A DNA stretch of 64,000 bases, from the NCBI RefSeq assembly GCF_024266705.1, contig NZ_CP100756.1:2418001-2482000 (forward strand), read 5' to 3'. Positions 34,488 to 44,091 of this stretch are shown here, piece after piece; the stretch's first letter is position 1; each line of letters starts with the position of its first letter. The notes beneath the pieces were generated by a model. It saw only the letters and a list, made by a program, of their open reading frames with translations, ran no database searches and was not told the DNA's origin. Both the position numbers and the translations under genes were made by a program. This DNA comes from Natrinema gelatinilyticum. GTDB taxonomy: Archaea > Halobacteriota > Halobacteria > Halobacteriales > Natrialbaceae.

Positions 34488-35651
34488 CTACCCGACGTCG
34501 GCACCGAAGGTGCGCAGATCGACGACGAATAGCTCGGGGACCTCCATCGCCGCGAAGTGACCTCCTTCGGGCAGTTCGTTCCAGTGAGCGATGTCGTACA
34601 CTTCTTCCGCCCAGTCGCGGGGCGTCTTGTACACCTCAGCCGGGTAGCGGGCGTGACCTGTCGGAACGTTGACGGCGTTCGGCGTCGCCGCTCCGACGTC
34701 GGTTTCGTGGTACACCCGCATCGAGGAGTTGATCGTCTTCGTGAGCCAGTACACGCTCACGTTGTCGAGCAGGCGGTCGCGTTCGAATCGAGATTCGAGG
34801 TCGCCGTCGCAGTCGCTCCAGGTCCGGAACTTTTCGACGATCCAGGCCGCGAGTCCGGCCGGCGAGTCAGTCAGTCCGTACGCCAGGCTCTGGGGCTTGG
34901 TCGCCTGAATGTCGTGGTAGGCTGTCTCCCCGTCGCGGAATTCCGCAGTTTCTCGGTAGTCGGTCCGCCCCTGTTCGTCGAGTAGCTCCACCGGGTCTTC
35001 AGCCTCGATCGACGCGGGATTCAGAAACAGCATGTTCGTGTGGATCGCGTCCACGCGATCGGGGTAGTTCGCGCCGAGTAGGGCGGTGACCAGTGCGCCC
35101 CAGTCGCCGCCCTGTGCAACGTACCGGTCGTAGCCGAGTCGCTCCATTAGTTCGGCGACGACGTCCGTCATCGCTGGAACGTCGTACCCCCGTTCTCGAG
35201 TGGGACCCGAATACCCAAATCCGGGGAGTGACGGGGCCACGACGTGGAACGCCGCCGACGGATCGCCGCCGTGGGCCTGCGGATCGGCGAGCGGTCCGAG
35301 AACGTCGAGAAACTCGACGACCGATCCCGGCCAGCCGTGATTCAGGAGGAGCGGTGTCGCGTCCGACTCCGGCGAACGGACGTGATAGAAGTGGACCCGC
35401 TGGCCGTCGATCGTCGTGACGTACTGGTTGAATCGATTGAGCCGATCCTCGAATGCCGACCAGTCGAACTCCTCGCGCCAGTACCCACAGAGTTCCCGTA
35501 GATACTCCCGCTCCGTTCCGTACGCCCATCCAGCGTCGGGGAGCTGATCCGGCCAGCGCGTCCGCGCCAGTCGCGTCCGGAGGTCGTCGATCTCCTCCCG
35601 ATCGACTGCGACCTCGAACGGTCGGATCTCCTCGTCGCGTTCCGTCGTCAT
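34488..35651 (-). CDS. Epoxide hydrolase (microsomal/juvenile-hormone type)
   Basis: The protein has 387 residues. The N-terminal EHN region (RPFEVAVDREEIDDLRTRLARTRWPD) precedes an alpha/beta-hydrolase fold with oxyanion HGWPGS, the nucleophile Asp in QGGDWGALV, and the catalytic His in GGHFAAME near the C-terminus. It opens epoxides to diols; the physiological substrate is unknown. Confidence 0.9.
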   Translation of the reverse strand: MTTERDEEIRPFEVAVDREEIDDLRTRLARTRWPDQLPDAGWAYGTEREYLRELCGYWREEFDWSAFEDRLNRFNQYVTTIDGQRVHFYHVRSPESDATPLLLNHGWPGSVVEFLDVLGPLADPQAHGGDPSAAFHVVAPSLPGFGYSGPTRERGYDVPAMTDVVAELMERLGYDRYVAQGGDWGALVTALLGANYPDRVDAIHTNMLFLNPASIEAEDPVELLDEQGRTDYRETAEFRDGETAYHDIQATKPQSLAYGLTDSPAGLAAWIVEKFRTWSDCDGDLESRFERDRLLDNVSVYWLTKTINSSMRVYHETDVGAATPNAVNVPTGHARYPAEVYKTPRDWAEEVYDIAHWNELPEGGHFAAMEVPELFVVDLRTFGADVG

Positions 35652-35756
35652 GACGCTGTCCGTCCCTCCGTACCGCCGTTTCGGGTGTCGATGGAAACGA
35701 CTCGCATATCGGTCCCGACTCGTTCGCGTCCCAAAATACTGTCGCGGTGACAGGCC

Positions 35757-37046
35757 TCAATCGCTTCCGACGATCGGCATCGAGGCCGTCGTTTCGAGGG
35801 TCTCTTCGACCTGCGTGTAGACCAGGATCGCCCCAAGGACGGCGAGAGCGGTGCCGAAAACGAAGGGGGTCTCGAAGTCGAACCTGACCAGCGCGCCCGA
35901 GGAAAGCGGACCAGCGGCGATTCCGTAGCCGAATGCCATCGTAAGGATCGAGAGTTTCGACCCGGACTCGCCTTCGCCGGCGAGGTCGCCCGCCAGCGCC
36001 AGCGATGGTGCGAACACCATCGCGGCAGCAATGCCCTGGAACAACCGGGCGAGGAACATTAGCACCGAGGACATGATGAACCCCTGTGCGAGGGTCGTCG
36101 GGACGAGAAACACCATGCCGGCGACGATGAACGGTCGACGGCCGTACAGATCGCAGGCCCGCCCGATCGGCGTCTGGAGGGCGACCTGGGCGATAATGAA
36201 CGCGGCGAACTGCAGGCCGAACCAGGTCGCACCCTGTTCGAGTCGGGCGTTGACCTGCGGTTGAAGGGTCGCAAAGAGCGCGATCGAGGTCGCCATGAAA
36301 AACGACGCGACGCCGAGCGTAAAAATCGGGTCGAGCAGGTTCGTTCCGGACCGGTCGAGAATCGGAATCGAGAGGTCTGCACCGGCGTTCGCGGCGGTCG
36401 ACTCTGGATCGGAGACGAGTACCGTCACGACGGCGTAACTCGTCGTGGCAGCGACCGTGGCGATGTAGAACGCGGCGTCGAATCCGTTGACCAGTATCCC
36501 GCTGGGAAGCGTGTAGGGGCCGAGGTTGACCACCGCACCGGCGACTGCGGGCCCGGCGCCGAATCCGATCAGCCGGAACGTGTTGTAGACGCCCATGTTT
36601 CCGCCGCGGTCGCCGGTCGTGGCGAGTTCGTTCACGAGCGCGACCGACGACGGAATGATGAACGCGACGCTGACGCCCTGCAGTCCCCGGATGACGAGCA
36701 GCGAGACGTACGTTTCTGCGAAGACGTAGGCGGCGTTCGTCAGCGCGAGTCCGGCGAGCCCGATCAGAATAAACGGTTTCCGTCGGCCGAGTCGATCCGA
36801 CAGTCGGCCGGTAAACGGCTGGAAACTACTGTTGAGAAACCCGAAAAGCGAGAGAATGAGGCCGATAATCAACGAGTCTCCGAGTCCGAACGCCGATCCG
36901 CTAACGATCCCGCTCGTCACATAAAGCGGGATCACGATGATCAGAAACGAGTTTCCGATCCCGTCGGCCATCCGCGCCCCCGCCAGCGCGAGTACCCGCC
37001 GGTCGACGGCAAACGGCGCTACGAGCTGGTCCACGACTCCTCGCAT
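35757..37046 (-). CDS. Major facilitator superfamily transporter
   Basis: The protein has about 429 residues with 12 predicted helices. MFS loop motifs occur after helix 2 (GRLSDRLGRRKPFI) and after helix 8 (GRACDLYGRRPFIV). The resemblance is to drug:proton antiporters, but the substrate is unknown. ATG 37046 is supported by a GATTACAG box about 27 nt upstream; GTG 37055 in frame is the alternative. Confidence 0.88.
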   Translation of the reverse strand: MRGVVDQLVAPFAVDRRVLALAGARMADGIGNSFLIIVIPLYVTSGIVSGSAFGLGDSLIIGLILSLFGFLNSSFQPFTGRLSDRLGRRKPFILIGLAGLALTNAAYVFAETYVSLLVIRGLQGVSVAFIIPSSVALVNELATTGDRGGNMGVYNTFRLIGFGAGPAVAGAVVNLGPYTLPSGILVNGFDAAFYIATVAATTSYAVVTVLVSDPESTAANAGADLSIPILDRSGTNLLDPIFTLGVASFFMATSIALFATLQPQVNARLEQGATWFGLQFAAFIIAQVALQTPIGRACDLYGRRPFIVAGMVFLVPTTLAQGFIMSSVLMFLARLFQGIAAAMVFAPSLALAGDLAGEGESGSKLSILTMAFGYGIAAGPLSSGALVRFDFETPFVFGTALAVLGAILVYTQVEETLETTASMPIVGSD

Positions 37047-37161
37047 CACTTTCACGTCCGGTTTCCCGCCCGATTACAGTTTCGAATCGAAATACTGTCG
37101 GGGATGACAATCCGTAGCGGGGTCGAAGAACTTCAAGCAGTCCGGCAGCGTTTCTCGTCTC

Positions 37162-37416
37162 GTGAGAGAAATTACACTCAGCCACATCAACCACGTCCTC
37201 GACGACCTCGAGTATCCCGTCACGAACGAACGGGCCGCCGCAGACCTCGAGGACGTCACCCTCCTGCTCGCCGACGGCCAGCGAAATCTGAGCGCACTGA
37301 TCGAACAAAGCGAGAGCGATCGGTTCGAGTCGACCGACGATCTCGTGACGGAACTGCACAACGTACTCCCGCGAGAAGCCGTCGGTGAACCGTACCAGTC
37401 GGAGGGCGAGGGGTAG
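37162..37416 (+). CDS. DUF5789-type haloarchaeal protein
   Basis: This 84-residue protein reads MREITLSHINHVLDDLEYPV, TNERAAADLEDVTLLLADGQRNLSAL, with an acidic C-terminus. It resembles the DUF2795/DUF5789 group of small helical proteins. The function is unknown. Confidence 0.75.
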   Translation: MREITLSHINHVLDDLEYPVTNERAAADLEDVTLLLADGQRNLSALIEQSESDRFESTDDLVTELHNVLPREAVGEPYQSEGEG

Positions 37417-37490
37417 CCGCCGCGTCAACTGACCGATCGACGTTTCAAACGGGTTCCTTAAGTCGCTCGACCCCCGTAGGCCGGGTAACG

Positions 37491-37799
37491 ATGGAATTTT
37501 GCGACGAATGCGGTTCGATGATGAAAGCCGACGACGGCACCTGGAAGTGCGGCAGTTGCGGCTTTACGAAGCCGAGAGGCGACGCCGCCGAGTACACGCT
37601 CACGGAAGATCAGGAGGCGAGCGAGATCATCGAGTCTTCTGAGGAGACCTCGCTGCCCGAGACCGACGCCATCTGTCCCGAATGCGGGAACGACCGCGCC
37701 TACTGGTACATGCAACAGATTCGCTCGGCAGACGAATCCGAGACGCGCTTTTTCATCTGTACCGAGTGCGAGTACAAGTGGCGGGAAGACGATAACTGA
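37491..37799 (+). CDS. Transcription factor S (TFIIS/RPB9-like)
   Basis: The protein has 102 residues. The N-terminal zinc ribbon is C4-x2-C7...C20-x2-C23, and the C-terminal TFIIS-type ribbon ends ICTECEYKWRE. The catalytic acidic pair (ADE in QQIRSADESETRFF) is intact, so it should stimulate RNA cleavage by stalled RNA polymerase. A CCTTAAG box about 27 nt upstream of the ATG supports the start. Confidence 0.93.
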   Translation: MEFCDECGSMMKADDGTWKCGSCGFTKPRGDAAEYTLTEDQEASEIIESSEETSLPETDAICPECGNDRAYWYMQQIRSADESETRFFICTECEYKWREDDN

Positions 37800-37876
37800 C
37801 TCGATCAGCATAGCGAACACCGGAGCAGCACAGTCGCGTTCCGGCTTCGCCACACACCGGAGACCGTCGATAGTCG

Positions 37877-38950
37877 TCAGAGGGGTTCTTCACCGTCTAT
37901 GATTCGCTTGGCCCGGGCGGCGTATGCGGGAACTCGTTTCTTCATCTTCGGATAGATCGGGTCGTTGCTGTTGCCTTCCAAGTATCGTCGGAAGAACATC
38001 TCTGAGGCAGACGCTATCTTGAACACGCCGAACGCCCAATAAAATCGGTGGTTCTCGAACGACCACCCCGTTCGAACCTCGTACCGATCGAGCAGTTGCT
38101 GCCGAGTCGGATAGTCAGTGTGCGCGAGGATCGCAGGCGTTAGCTCCGTCGTCTGTTCGGGGTCTTTCTCGTCGGGCCAGTACGCCAGCATCCAGCCGAG
38201 ATCCATGAAGGGATTCCCCCGGGTACACATCTCCCAGTCGAACACGCCGACGATTTCGGGCGGCGTCCCCGTCGCGAACATCATATTGTCGAGTTTGAAA
38301 TCACCGTGGACAAGGGTGTTTGCGGGCGGTTCGGGAACGTTATCTGCCAACCAGTCGGCCACTTCGAACAGCGTCGGTACCTCCCGTCGTTCGCTCGTCA
38401 CTTCCATCGCCCACTCGATTTGCGACGTCCACCGGTCGACTTGCCGCTCTGTGTAGCCGTCTGGATGCCCGAGCGACCTCAATCCCACCGCTTCAGGATC
38501 GAGCGTGTGTATCTCTGCGCCAACATCGATGAGCTCCGTTCCGATTCGACGGCGGAAGTCTGGACTCCTGAATCGCTTCGGCTCCGTCTCGCGGATCACG
38601 TCGCCGTGAAGACGCTCCATCACGTAGAAGTCGGAGCCGATGACATCGTGATCGGCACAGCTGAGAACGGTTTCGGGCAGTGGAACGGCAGTACTCTGGA
38701 GCGCGTTCATCACGCGGTACTCCCGAAGTACGTCGTGTGCGGATTCGGCGGTCGCTCCCGCCGGCGGTCGGCGAAGGACGAACTCTCGCGTGCCCCAATC
38801 GACGAACAGCGTTTCGTTCGAGTGTCCCGCCTGGTGATACGTCACCGCGAACTCGTCGACAGCGCCGAGTTCCGATTCGAGGTACGTCCGCAGCGAGTCC
38901 TCGTCGACGAGTTGTTCGAGATACTCTTCCTCGCTCCGTTCAGTCGTTAT
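37877..38950 (-). CDS. Aminoglycoside/acyl-CoA-type phosphotransferase family protein, apparent ATA start
   Basis: The kinase-like fold of the APH/ACAD10 family shows VLRRPPAGATAESAHDVLREY, the Brenner loop LVHGDFKLDNMMF and the metal-binding VFDWEMCTRGNPFMDLGW. With a start at GTG 38845 the first helix would be missing. The frame stays open for 35 more codons with family-like sequence (TTERSEEEYLEQLVDEDSLR, TYLESELGAVDEFAV), up to a codon ATA at 38948-38950 where ATG is expected; there is no ATG, GTG or TTG in that stretch. AATATTTAT (38976-38984, complement) lies about 28-30 nt upstream of that ATA. Either ATA is used, or the start was lost by mutation and GTG 38845 gives a truncated protein. 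Confidence 0.75.
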   Translation of the reverse strand: MTTERSEEEYLEQLVDEDSLRTYLESELGAVDEFAVTYHQAGHSNETLFVDWGTREFVLRRPPAGATAESAHDVLREYRVMNALQSTAVPLPETVLSCADHDVIGSDFYVMERLHGDVIRETEPKRFRSPDFRRRIGTELIDVGAEIHTLDPEAVGLRSLGHPDGYTERQVDRWTSQIEWAMEVTSERREVPTLFEVADWLADNVPEPPANTLVHGDFKLDNMMFATGTPPEIVGVFDWEMCTRGNPFMDLGWMLAYWPDEKDPEQTTELTPAILAHTDYPTRQQLLDRYEVRTGWSFENHRFYWAFGVFKIASASEMFFRRYLEGNSNDPIYPKMKKRVPAYAARAKRIIDGEEPL

Positions 38951-39161
38951 ACCGGTGCTGTGTTCGGTGTTAGTGATAAATATTCACTATCACACTGTTC
39001 GCTGCGACCCACCGCCAAGTCACGGTTCGAGAAACCCTGCAATTCGCTCCCGCGTTCCCGGTCGTATTGGGAGCACACGACGGTACAGACACGTCAGTCG
39101 TCGCGTCGGCTTCGTCCCCGTGCGACCCCGGCATCGCCGACAATGGAAAGAGCAGACCGCT

Positions 39162-39953
39162 TTATTCGTTGCGTGCGACCGTCAGATAGCCGGTGTGACC
39201 GACGGGTGCAGTCGAGGGCCGCGAGCCACGCTCGTCGAACTGCATCTCGCGCTGGATCGTCTCTCGAGTAGTGACGTTCGAGAGGCCGGCATCGCGAGCC
39301 GTCGCCGCGACCTCGCGCGTCGACTCGACGAACGGACTGTAGACCGCGACGAAACCGCCGTCGACGAGTAGGTCGGGGGCCCGTTCGACGACTGCCGGCG
39401 CGTCGCCGGTATCGAGGGTCAGGACGTCGAACGATGCGGGCTCGAGGGTCTCGAGGTCCTCGGTCACGTCGCCGGTTCGGACGTCCACGGCGTCTGCGAC
39501 GCCGCCGAGGGCCATGTTCTCCCGGGCGACGTCGGCGAACTCGGGGTCGCGCTCGTAGGTCACGATCGATGCGCCGGCGCGGGCCATCGACGCGGCGAGG
39601 ACGCCGGTTCCGGTCCCGGCGTCGAGCACGCGGTCGCCGCGTGCGATTCCCGTCTCGGCGATCACCAGTCCAATGTCGCGGGGGACCATCGGCGCGCCCG
39701 TCCGCTCGAAGTGATGGAAGAGGTCCGGACCCCGCAATCGGCGGACCCGAAACGAGTCGCCCAGATGGGTCTCCAGGGTGTCGCCCGGTTGAACGTCTTC
39801 GGGGACCTCGAGGACGCCGAGGTCGGTTCCCATTTCGTCGCCCGGCTCGACGAGGTACTCGCGGTCGCCGCGAACGAGCAGGACCGGAACGCGTTCGCGC
39901 TCGCCGTCGGTGTCCGCGGTGACGTCGTCGTCCGCGTCGTCGGACCCGCTCAC
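39162..39953 (-). CDS. trmI: tRNA (adenine-57/58-N1) methyltransferase TrmI
   Basis: The protein has 263 residues. It methylates A57/A58 in the T-loop. An N-terminal beta domain ([45 protein letters not shown]) precedes a Rossmann methyltransferase with [29 protein letters not shown] and [12 protein letters not shown] 39953 overlaps the stop of the NAC gene by 4 nt, so the two are coupled. Confidence 0.9.
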   Translation of the reverse strand: MSGSDDADDDVTADTDGERERVPVLLVRGDREYLVEPGDEMGTDLGVLEVPEDVQPGDTLETHLGDSFRVRRLRGPDLFHHFERTGAPMVPRDIGLVIAETGIARGDRVLDAGTGTGVLAASMARAGASIVTYERDPEFADVARENMALGGVADAVDVRTGDVTEDLETLEPASFDVLTLDTGDAPAVVERAPDLLVDGGFVAVYSPFVESTREVAATARDAGLSNVTTRETIQREMQFDERGSRPSTAPVGHTGYLTVARNE

Positions 39954-40321
39954 TCGAGGGATTCGACCGCCGCGGCGAGGTCGCCGTCGTTGTCCTCCAG
40001 GGCTGCGCGGGCCTCGTCCTCGCTGACGTCGGCTCGCATGGCGACGAGTTCGACGTCGCCGTCCGGGATCGACGGTCCGGCGTCGCCGCCGGCACTTTCG
40101 CCGGCCAAACCGGCCTCGACTTCTTCGGGCGAGCCGATGACCTGGTACGTCTCCTGGCCGCGGGCGTCCATCTTGGTGACCTCGGCGTTGTTGAAGACGA
40201 GATCGTACTCTGCGGTGCGGATGATGACCTCTTCGGCGTCGATGTCCTCGACGTCGATTCCCATCTGTTCCATCATCTGTTCCATCTTGCGCGGATTGAG
40301 TCCGCCACCTCCTCCGAACAT
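39950..40321 (-). CDS. nac: Nascent polypeptide-associated complex protein
   Basis: The protein has 123 residues. It binds ribosomes and nascent chains as a homodimer. The NAC domain ([49 protein letters not shown]) is followed by a C-terminal UBA domain ([32 protein letters not shown]). ATG 40321 is chosen by alignment; GTG 40330 is possible. AAAGTAAAAGGG about 26 nt upstream is the likely TATA. It forms an operon with trmI. Confidence 0.93.
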   Translation of the reverse strand: MFGGGGGLNPRKMEQMMEQMGIDVEDIDAEEVIIRTAEYDLVFNNAEVTKMDARGQETYQVIGSPEEVEAGLAGESAGGDAGPSIPDGDVELVAMRADVSEDEARAALEDNDGDLAAAVESLE

Positions 40322-40517
40322 ACTCGCCACGTCGCCACCAGCACCCTTTTACTTTGTCGTTCGGGCGACGGATGTGCGGCCGAACAGATACTACAGCTCA
40401 CACGACGGTGAGTGTCACGCGAAATCGGCGGCCGAACGGACCTGGTGGGACGGCCCACCAGACCCGCTGATCGACGGATCGACGTTTTCAATCGACGCGA
40501 TCGCGTAGCGTGCCCTC

Positions 40518-41138
40518 ATGGTAAACGAACTCGATGCGCTGCTCGAGTTGCTCGAACTGAAAGACGAGCGCCGGACGGGATGGGTCTTCCGCGGAATCGA
40601 GGAACCCGAATCAGTAGCGGCCCACACGTGGGGAACAGCATTGTTGTGTCTCCTCTATGCGGATCGGGCCGAGGGCGCGGTGGATCGCGACCGGGCGATT
40701 TCGATGGCGCTCGTCCACGACCTCGCGGAAGCGCGCACGGGTGATTTCGCCACTCGAGCGGACGACGAGTCACAGCGCGTGTCCACCGAGGAGAAAGCGG
40801 CGCTCGAGCGGGACGCGATCATCGACCTCCTCGACCCGTTCCGGAACCGAAACTGTGATACCCTGTCGCTCTGGGAGGAGTACGAAGCCCGCCAGACGCC
40901 AACCGCACAGTTCGTCAAGGATATGGACCTGATCGACAACTGCCTTCAGGCGCTCGCGTACGAACGAGAGGATCGCTACGACGAGGCCGAAACGAGCGAC
41001 GCGTTCTCGCGGTTCGACAACCTCGACGAGTTCTTCGCGACGGCAGCTCCTCGGATCCGGACGGCGATCGGCGACTCGTTGTTCGAGACGATCAGAGGAC
41101 GATACGAACGGGAGATCGGGCGGGACTGTCAGCTGTAG
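40518..41138 (+). CDS. HD-domain phosphohydrolase (HDDC2/YfbR-like)
   Basis: The protein has 206 residues. Metal ligands are H36 (SVAAHTWG), H67-D68 (LVHDLAEA) and an Asp in KDMDLIDN (about 137). This pattern is that of 5'-deoxynucleotidases of the YfbR/HDDC2 group, which hydrolyse nucleoside monophosphates. Start ATG 40518. Confidence 0.85.
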   Translation: MVNELDALLELLELKDERRTGWVFRGIEEPESVAAHTWGTALLCLLYADRAEGAVDRDRAISMALVHDLAEARTGDFATRADDESQRVSTEEKAALERDAIIDLLDPFRNRNCDTLSLWEEYEARQTPTAQFVKDMDLIDNCLQALAYEREDRYDEAETSDAFSRFDNLDEFFATAAPRIRTAIGDSLFETIRGRYEREIGRDCQL

Positions 41139-41285
41139 TCTTCTCGCTGCTCGAGCAGTCGTCGTCTCGACATTTACAGGTGGTCAAGGCGCCTTCGAGA
41201 TCGTCGTCCCACCGGTCTTCGGTATCGTCGTCGTGCTATCGTTTCCGATCAACGAACTCTCTTCTGCGACCGGCGAACCACGAAT

Positions 41286-41774
41286 TCACGATTCTGCGGG
41301 CGCGCCCTCGCGGACGTTCACCGCCATCCCTGTCTCGAAGTCGAGTATCGCGTCGGCGGCGAGTTGTGCCGTCCCGACCGCGAGCAATTCCCCGCGCTCG
41401 TGGATCACCAGCACCTCGTCACCCGGTCGGATTTCCGCGCCGGCCTCGTGGACGAACTTCGCGAACACGTTCTTCTCGTCGCGGACAAACGGCTCGCTTT
41501 CGTCGTCGACCACGACCCGATAGGCCGGTGTCGAGAGGCCGGCGTGGAGACGGCGCCCGCCCTCGAGACCCAGGGTGAAACGGCCGTCGGTACCGAACGA
41601 GACGATGCGGCCCGCCTCGGCGTGAATCTGCTGTGGACGGCCAGAGGTCGTCCGCGTGATCGTCAGCGAGTCCGCTGGCGGGAAGAGTGCGTCACCCGCA
41701 CCCGCGCCGAACTGATAGTCGGCGACGGTCCGAAGTTCGGGAAGTCCGGGGCTTCCGTCCGATGGGTCGCTCAT
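41286..41774 (-). CDS. PUA-domain protein
   Basis: The protein has 162 residues. The C-terminal PUA domain is clear (RRLHAGLSTPAYRVVVDDESEPFVRDEKNVFAKFV, IRPGDEVLVIHERGELLAVGTAQL), and the N-terminal half resembles the domain that precedes PUA in archaeal transglycosylase/ArcS-type proteins. It probably binds tRNA. It could complement the short TgtA at 3.2 kb, but this is inference. Confidence 0.75.
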   Translation of the reverse strand: MSDPSDGSPGLPELRTVADYQFGAGAGDALFPPADSLTITRTTSGRPQQIHAEAGRIVSFGTDGRFTLGLEGGRRLHAGLSTPAYRVVVDDESEPFVRDEKNVFAKFVHEAGAEIRPGDEVLVIHERGELLAVGTAQLAADAILDFETGMAVNVREGAPAES

Positions 41775-41973
41775 CGGCCGGAGTTAGACCCGGTGGGTCG
41801 AAAGCCCTTCGACCTGCCTGCGTCGGTACCGGCCGTTCGTCCCTTTCGAATTCGACCCAGTGAGACACCGTTCCGGCGGAAATCGGAACGGTCACACGCA
41901 TCCGATAGCATGTCCCCATGATTCAACAAAAATAGTGACTGTTATATTATCCGAACTACAATTACCGTCAGCG

Positions 41974-42150
41974 ATGGACGTTACTCAAATCGGTCTCGGG
42001 ATCGCCTTGCTCGTCCTCGGCACCCTGACGTTCGTCGGTCCGGCCACGTTCGTCACGGGACCGTTCGTCTACCTCTTGACGGGTGCGACGCTACTCGTCA
42101 CGGGGTATGCGCTCGTGATCGGACTCTCGCAGAACAGACAGCCAAATTAG
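41974..42150 (+). CDS. Small two-helix membrane protein, 58 aa
   Basis: MDVTQIGLGIALLVLGTLTF, VGPATFVTGPFVYLLTGATL, LVTGYALVIGLSQ: two hydrophobic helices and a short polar tail. A TTATATTATC box about 27 nt upstream supports the ATG at 41974. Function is unknown. Confidence 0.65.
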   Translation: MDVTQIGLGIALLVLGTLTFVGPATFVTGPFVYLLTGATLLVTGYALVIGLSQNRQPN

Positions 42151-42255
42151 TCGACGGATCCATTCCGGTCGGTTTCCGGTCCTCCCCACCGTCCGCCGAT
42201 TCCGAACCCGATAGCGTCCGATCCCGGTCGAGCATGGTGGCGTGATTCGGGGTGC

Positions 42256-42753
42256 TCAGAGCAGGAACGTCTCGTGACGATCGCCGAGATCGAGGAACGA
42301 ATCGGCTTCGGCGATCAGTTCTTCGGCCGTCGAGGACTCGAACGCCATCACCTCGACGCGGACGCCTTCGTGGCGCAGATGCGAACAGAGCCGGGAAAAG
42401 TCGCCGTCGCCCGTACAGAGGACCATCGTGTCGACGTGGTTCGCGAGCGTCACCGCGTCCAGGCTCATCCCCACGTCCCAATCCGCCTTTTTCGTCCCGT
42501 CCGCAAACCGCTTGATGTCCTTGATCTTCGGCTCGAAGCCGATGTCGACGAGCGCTTCGAAGAAACTCTCCTCTTCGGGCGCTTCCGCGCGAATGACGTA
42601 CGCGATCGCACGGGTGAGTTGGCGGTCCTGGACTGCCTTCTCGAGCAGGGCGGAGTAGTCGATGTTACGGCTGTGGAGGCTCTGTGCGGTGTGGTAGAGG
42701 TTCTGAGCGTCGACGAGGACCGCGACGCGCTGACCGGGGTGAATTTCCGTCAC
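42256..42753 (-). CDS. NYN/LabA-type PIN-like ribonuclease protein
   Basis: The protein has 165 residues. Acidic active-site residues of the NYN fold are visible: VLVDAQNLYH, KADWDVGMSLDAV and LCTGDGDFSRLCSHLRHEG, then VEVMAFESST. NYN proteins are metal-dependent RNases in RNA turnover. The start is GTG; a GAAATTTTTTACGC box lies about 27 nt upstream. Confidence 0.88.
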   Translation of the reverse strand: MTEIHPGQRVAVLVDAQNLYHTAQSLHSRNIDYSALLEKAVQDRQLTRAIAYVIRAEAPEEESFFEALVDIGFEPKIKDIKRFADGTKKADWDVGMSLDAVTLANHVDTMVLCTGDGDFSRLCSHLRHEGVRVEVMAFESSTAEELIAEADSFLDLGDRHETFLL

Positions 42754-43167
42754 GTACTAGGGTGTCAGGGATGAGCGTAAAAAATTTCGTCGGTCGATCG
42801 ATCGTGATCAGGCACGCACACCACGCCTCAGACGAGGCCCGACGGCGTGCGTGCGAACCGGAGTACCCGCGAGGGGGCACACCGCTGATGCTCGGTCGAA
42901 GTCACAACGAATAAGTCAAGTCAGCTTCGTGTATGGTATATGCGTCGCGTCGCTCACTCGACCGTCGGTGCCGTCGTGAGCGTCGCTAGCCCTCGCTTTC
43001 TGAAACGCAAACGCTCGTGAGAGTGCTCGAGGCGGGAGTGGCATCCCGTCCCGGGCGCGATTCGATCGCTCACTGCTGCGTTCCACCGATCACGACCACC
43101 TCACCGATCGGAACCGATACACCCTACCGATTGGGAGCCAATACACGACTCAACGACACCACACACT
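42754..43167. other. Intergenic stretch upstream of dapA
   Basis: This 414-nt region holds the divergent promoters of the NYN gene and the dap operon. A 26-codon frame (about 42940-43020) occurs but has no support. No tRNA, riboswitch fold or clear palindrome was recognised. Confidence 0.45.
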
Positions 43168-44091
43168 ATGACAGCAATCGACCTATCGGGCGTCTTTCCG
43201 GCGATGTGCACGCCCTTCGACGAGGACGAACGGATCGACTTCGAAACGCTTCAGACCGACGCACAGCGACTCGAGGCCGCAGGCGTCGACGGGCTCGTAC
43301 CGGTCGGCTCCACCGGCGAGTCTGCGACCTTGACACACGACGAACACGTTCGCGTCGTCGAGGCGGTCATCGAGGCCGTCGACGACGTGCCAGTCATCGC
43401 TGGGACCGGTTCGAACAACACCCGCGAGGCGCTCGAGTTATCCGAACGCGCTGCCGAGGCCGGCGCTGACGGCCTCTTGCTCATCTCGCCGTATTACAAC
43501 AAGCCGGAACAGCGCGGCCTGGTCGAACACTACCGAACGATCGCGGATGCGGTCGACCTCCCACAAATCGTCTACAACGTCCCGTCGCGGACGGGCCGAA
43601 ACATCGAGCCGGACACGGCCGTCGAGCTCGCGAGCCACGAGAACATCGCGGGATACAAGGCCGCGAGCGGCGACCTGGGACAGATCGGCGAGATCACCGA
43701 GCGAACGACGGACGAGGACTTCGCGGTTCTCTCCGGTGACGACGCGCTCACCCTGCCGATACTCTCTGTCGGCGGGACCGGAACGATCAGCGTCGCCGCC
43801 AACGTCGAACCCGAGCTGACCTGCGCGATGGTCGGCGCAGCGCTGGACGGCGACTACGAGCGCGCCCGGAGACTCCACCACGAGCTCGGCCCGCTGTTCC
43901 GCGAACTCTTCGTGGAGACCAATCCGATTCCGGTCAAAGAGGCTATGGAGATCCGCGGCTACGGTCCCGCTCGGATGCGCTCGCCGCTGACACGCCTTGC
44001 CGACGAGTACCGCGAGGGGCTCGAGGCCGTTCTCGCCGACCTCGAGCGCGATACGACCTCGGTCGTCGACGCTGCGGAGGGGGATCGATGA
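43168..44091 (+). CDS. dapA: 4-hydroxy-tetrahydrodipicolinate synthase
   Basis: The protein has 307 residues and condenses pyruvate with aspartate semialdehyde, the first committed step to lysine. It shows GVFPAMCTPFDEDERID, PVGSTGESATLTHDEH, GTGSNNTREALELSE, YYNKPEQRGLVEHY, the YNVPSRTGRN segment and the Schiff-base Lys in IAGYKAASGD. It begins a coupled operon (ATGA overlap with dapB). Confidence 0.94.
   Translation: MTAIDLSGVFPAMCTPFDEDERIDFETLQTDAQRLEAAGVDGLVPVGSTGESATLTHDEHVRVVEAVIEAVDDVPVIAGTGSNNTREALELSERAAEAGADGLLLISPYYNKPEQRGLVEHYRTIADAVDLPQIVYNVPSRTGRNIEPDTAVELASHENIAGYKAASGDLGQIGEITERTTDEDFAVLSGDDALTLPILSVGGTGTISVAANVEPELTCAMVGAALDGDYERARRLHHELGPLFRELFVETNPIPVKEAMEIRGYGPARMRSPLTRLADEYREGLEAVLADLERDTTSVVDAAEGDR

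Noticed and set aside
36261..37388. Open plus-strand frame opposite the MFS gene
   Set aside because: Arg/Asp-rich translation without motifs; the minus-strand frame has 12 convincing membrane helices.
42940..43020. 26-codon frame upstream of dapA as a possible leader peptide
   Set aside because: No run of Lys codons, and attenuation by leader peptides is not established in haloarchaea.
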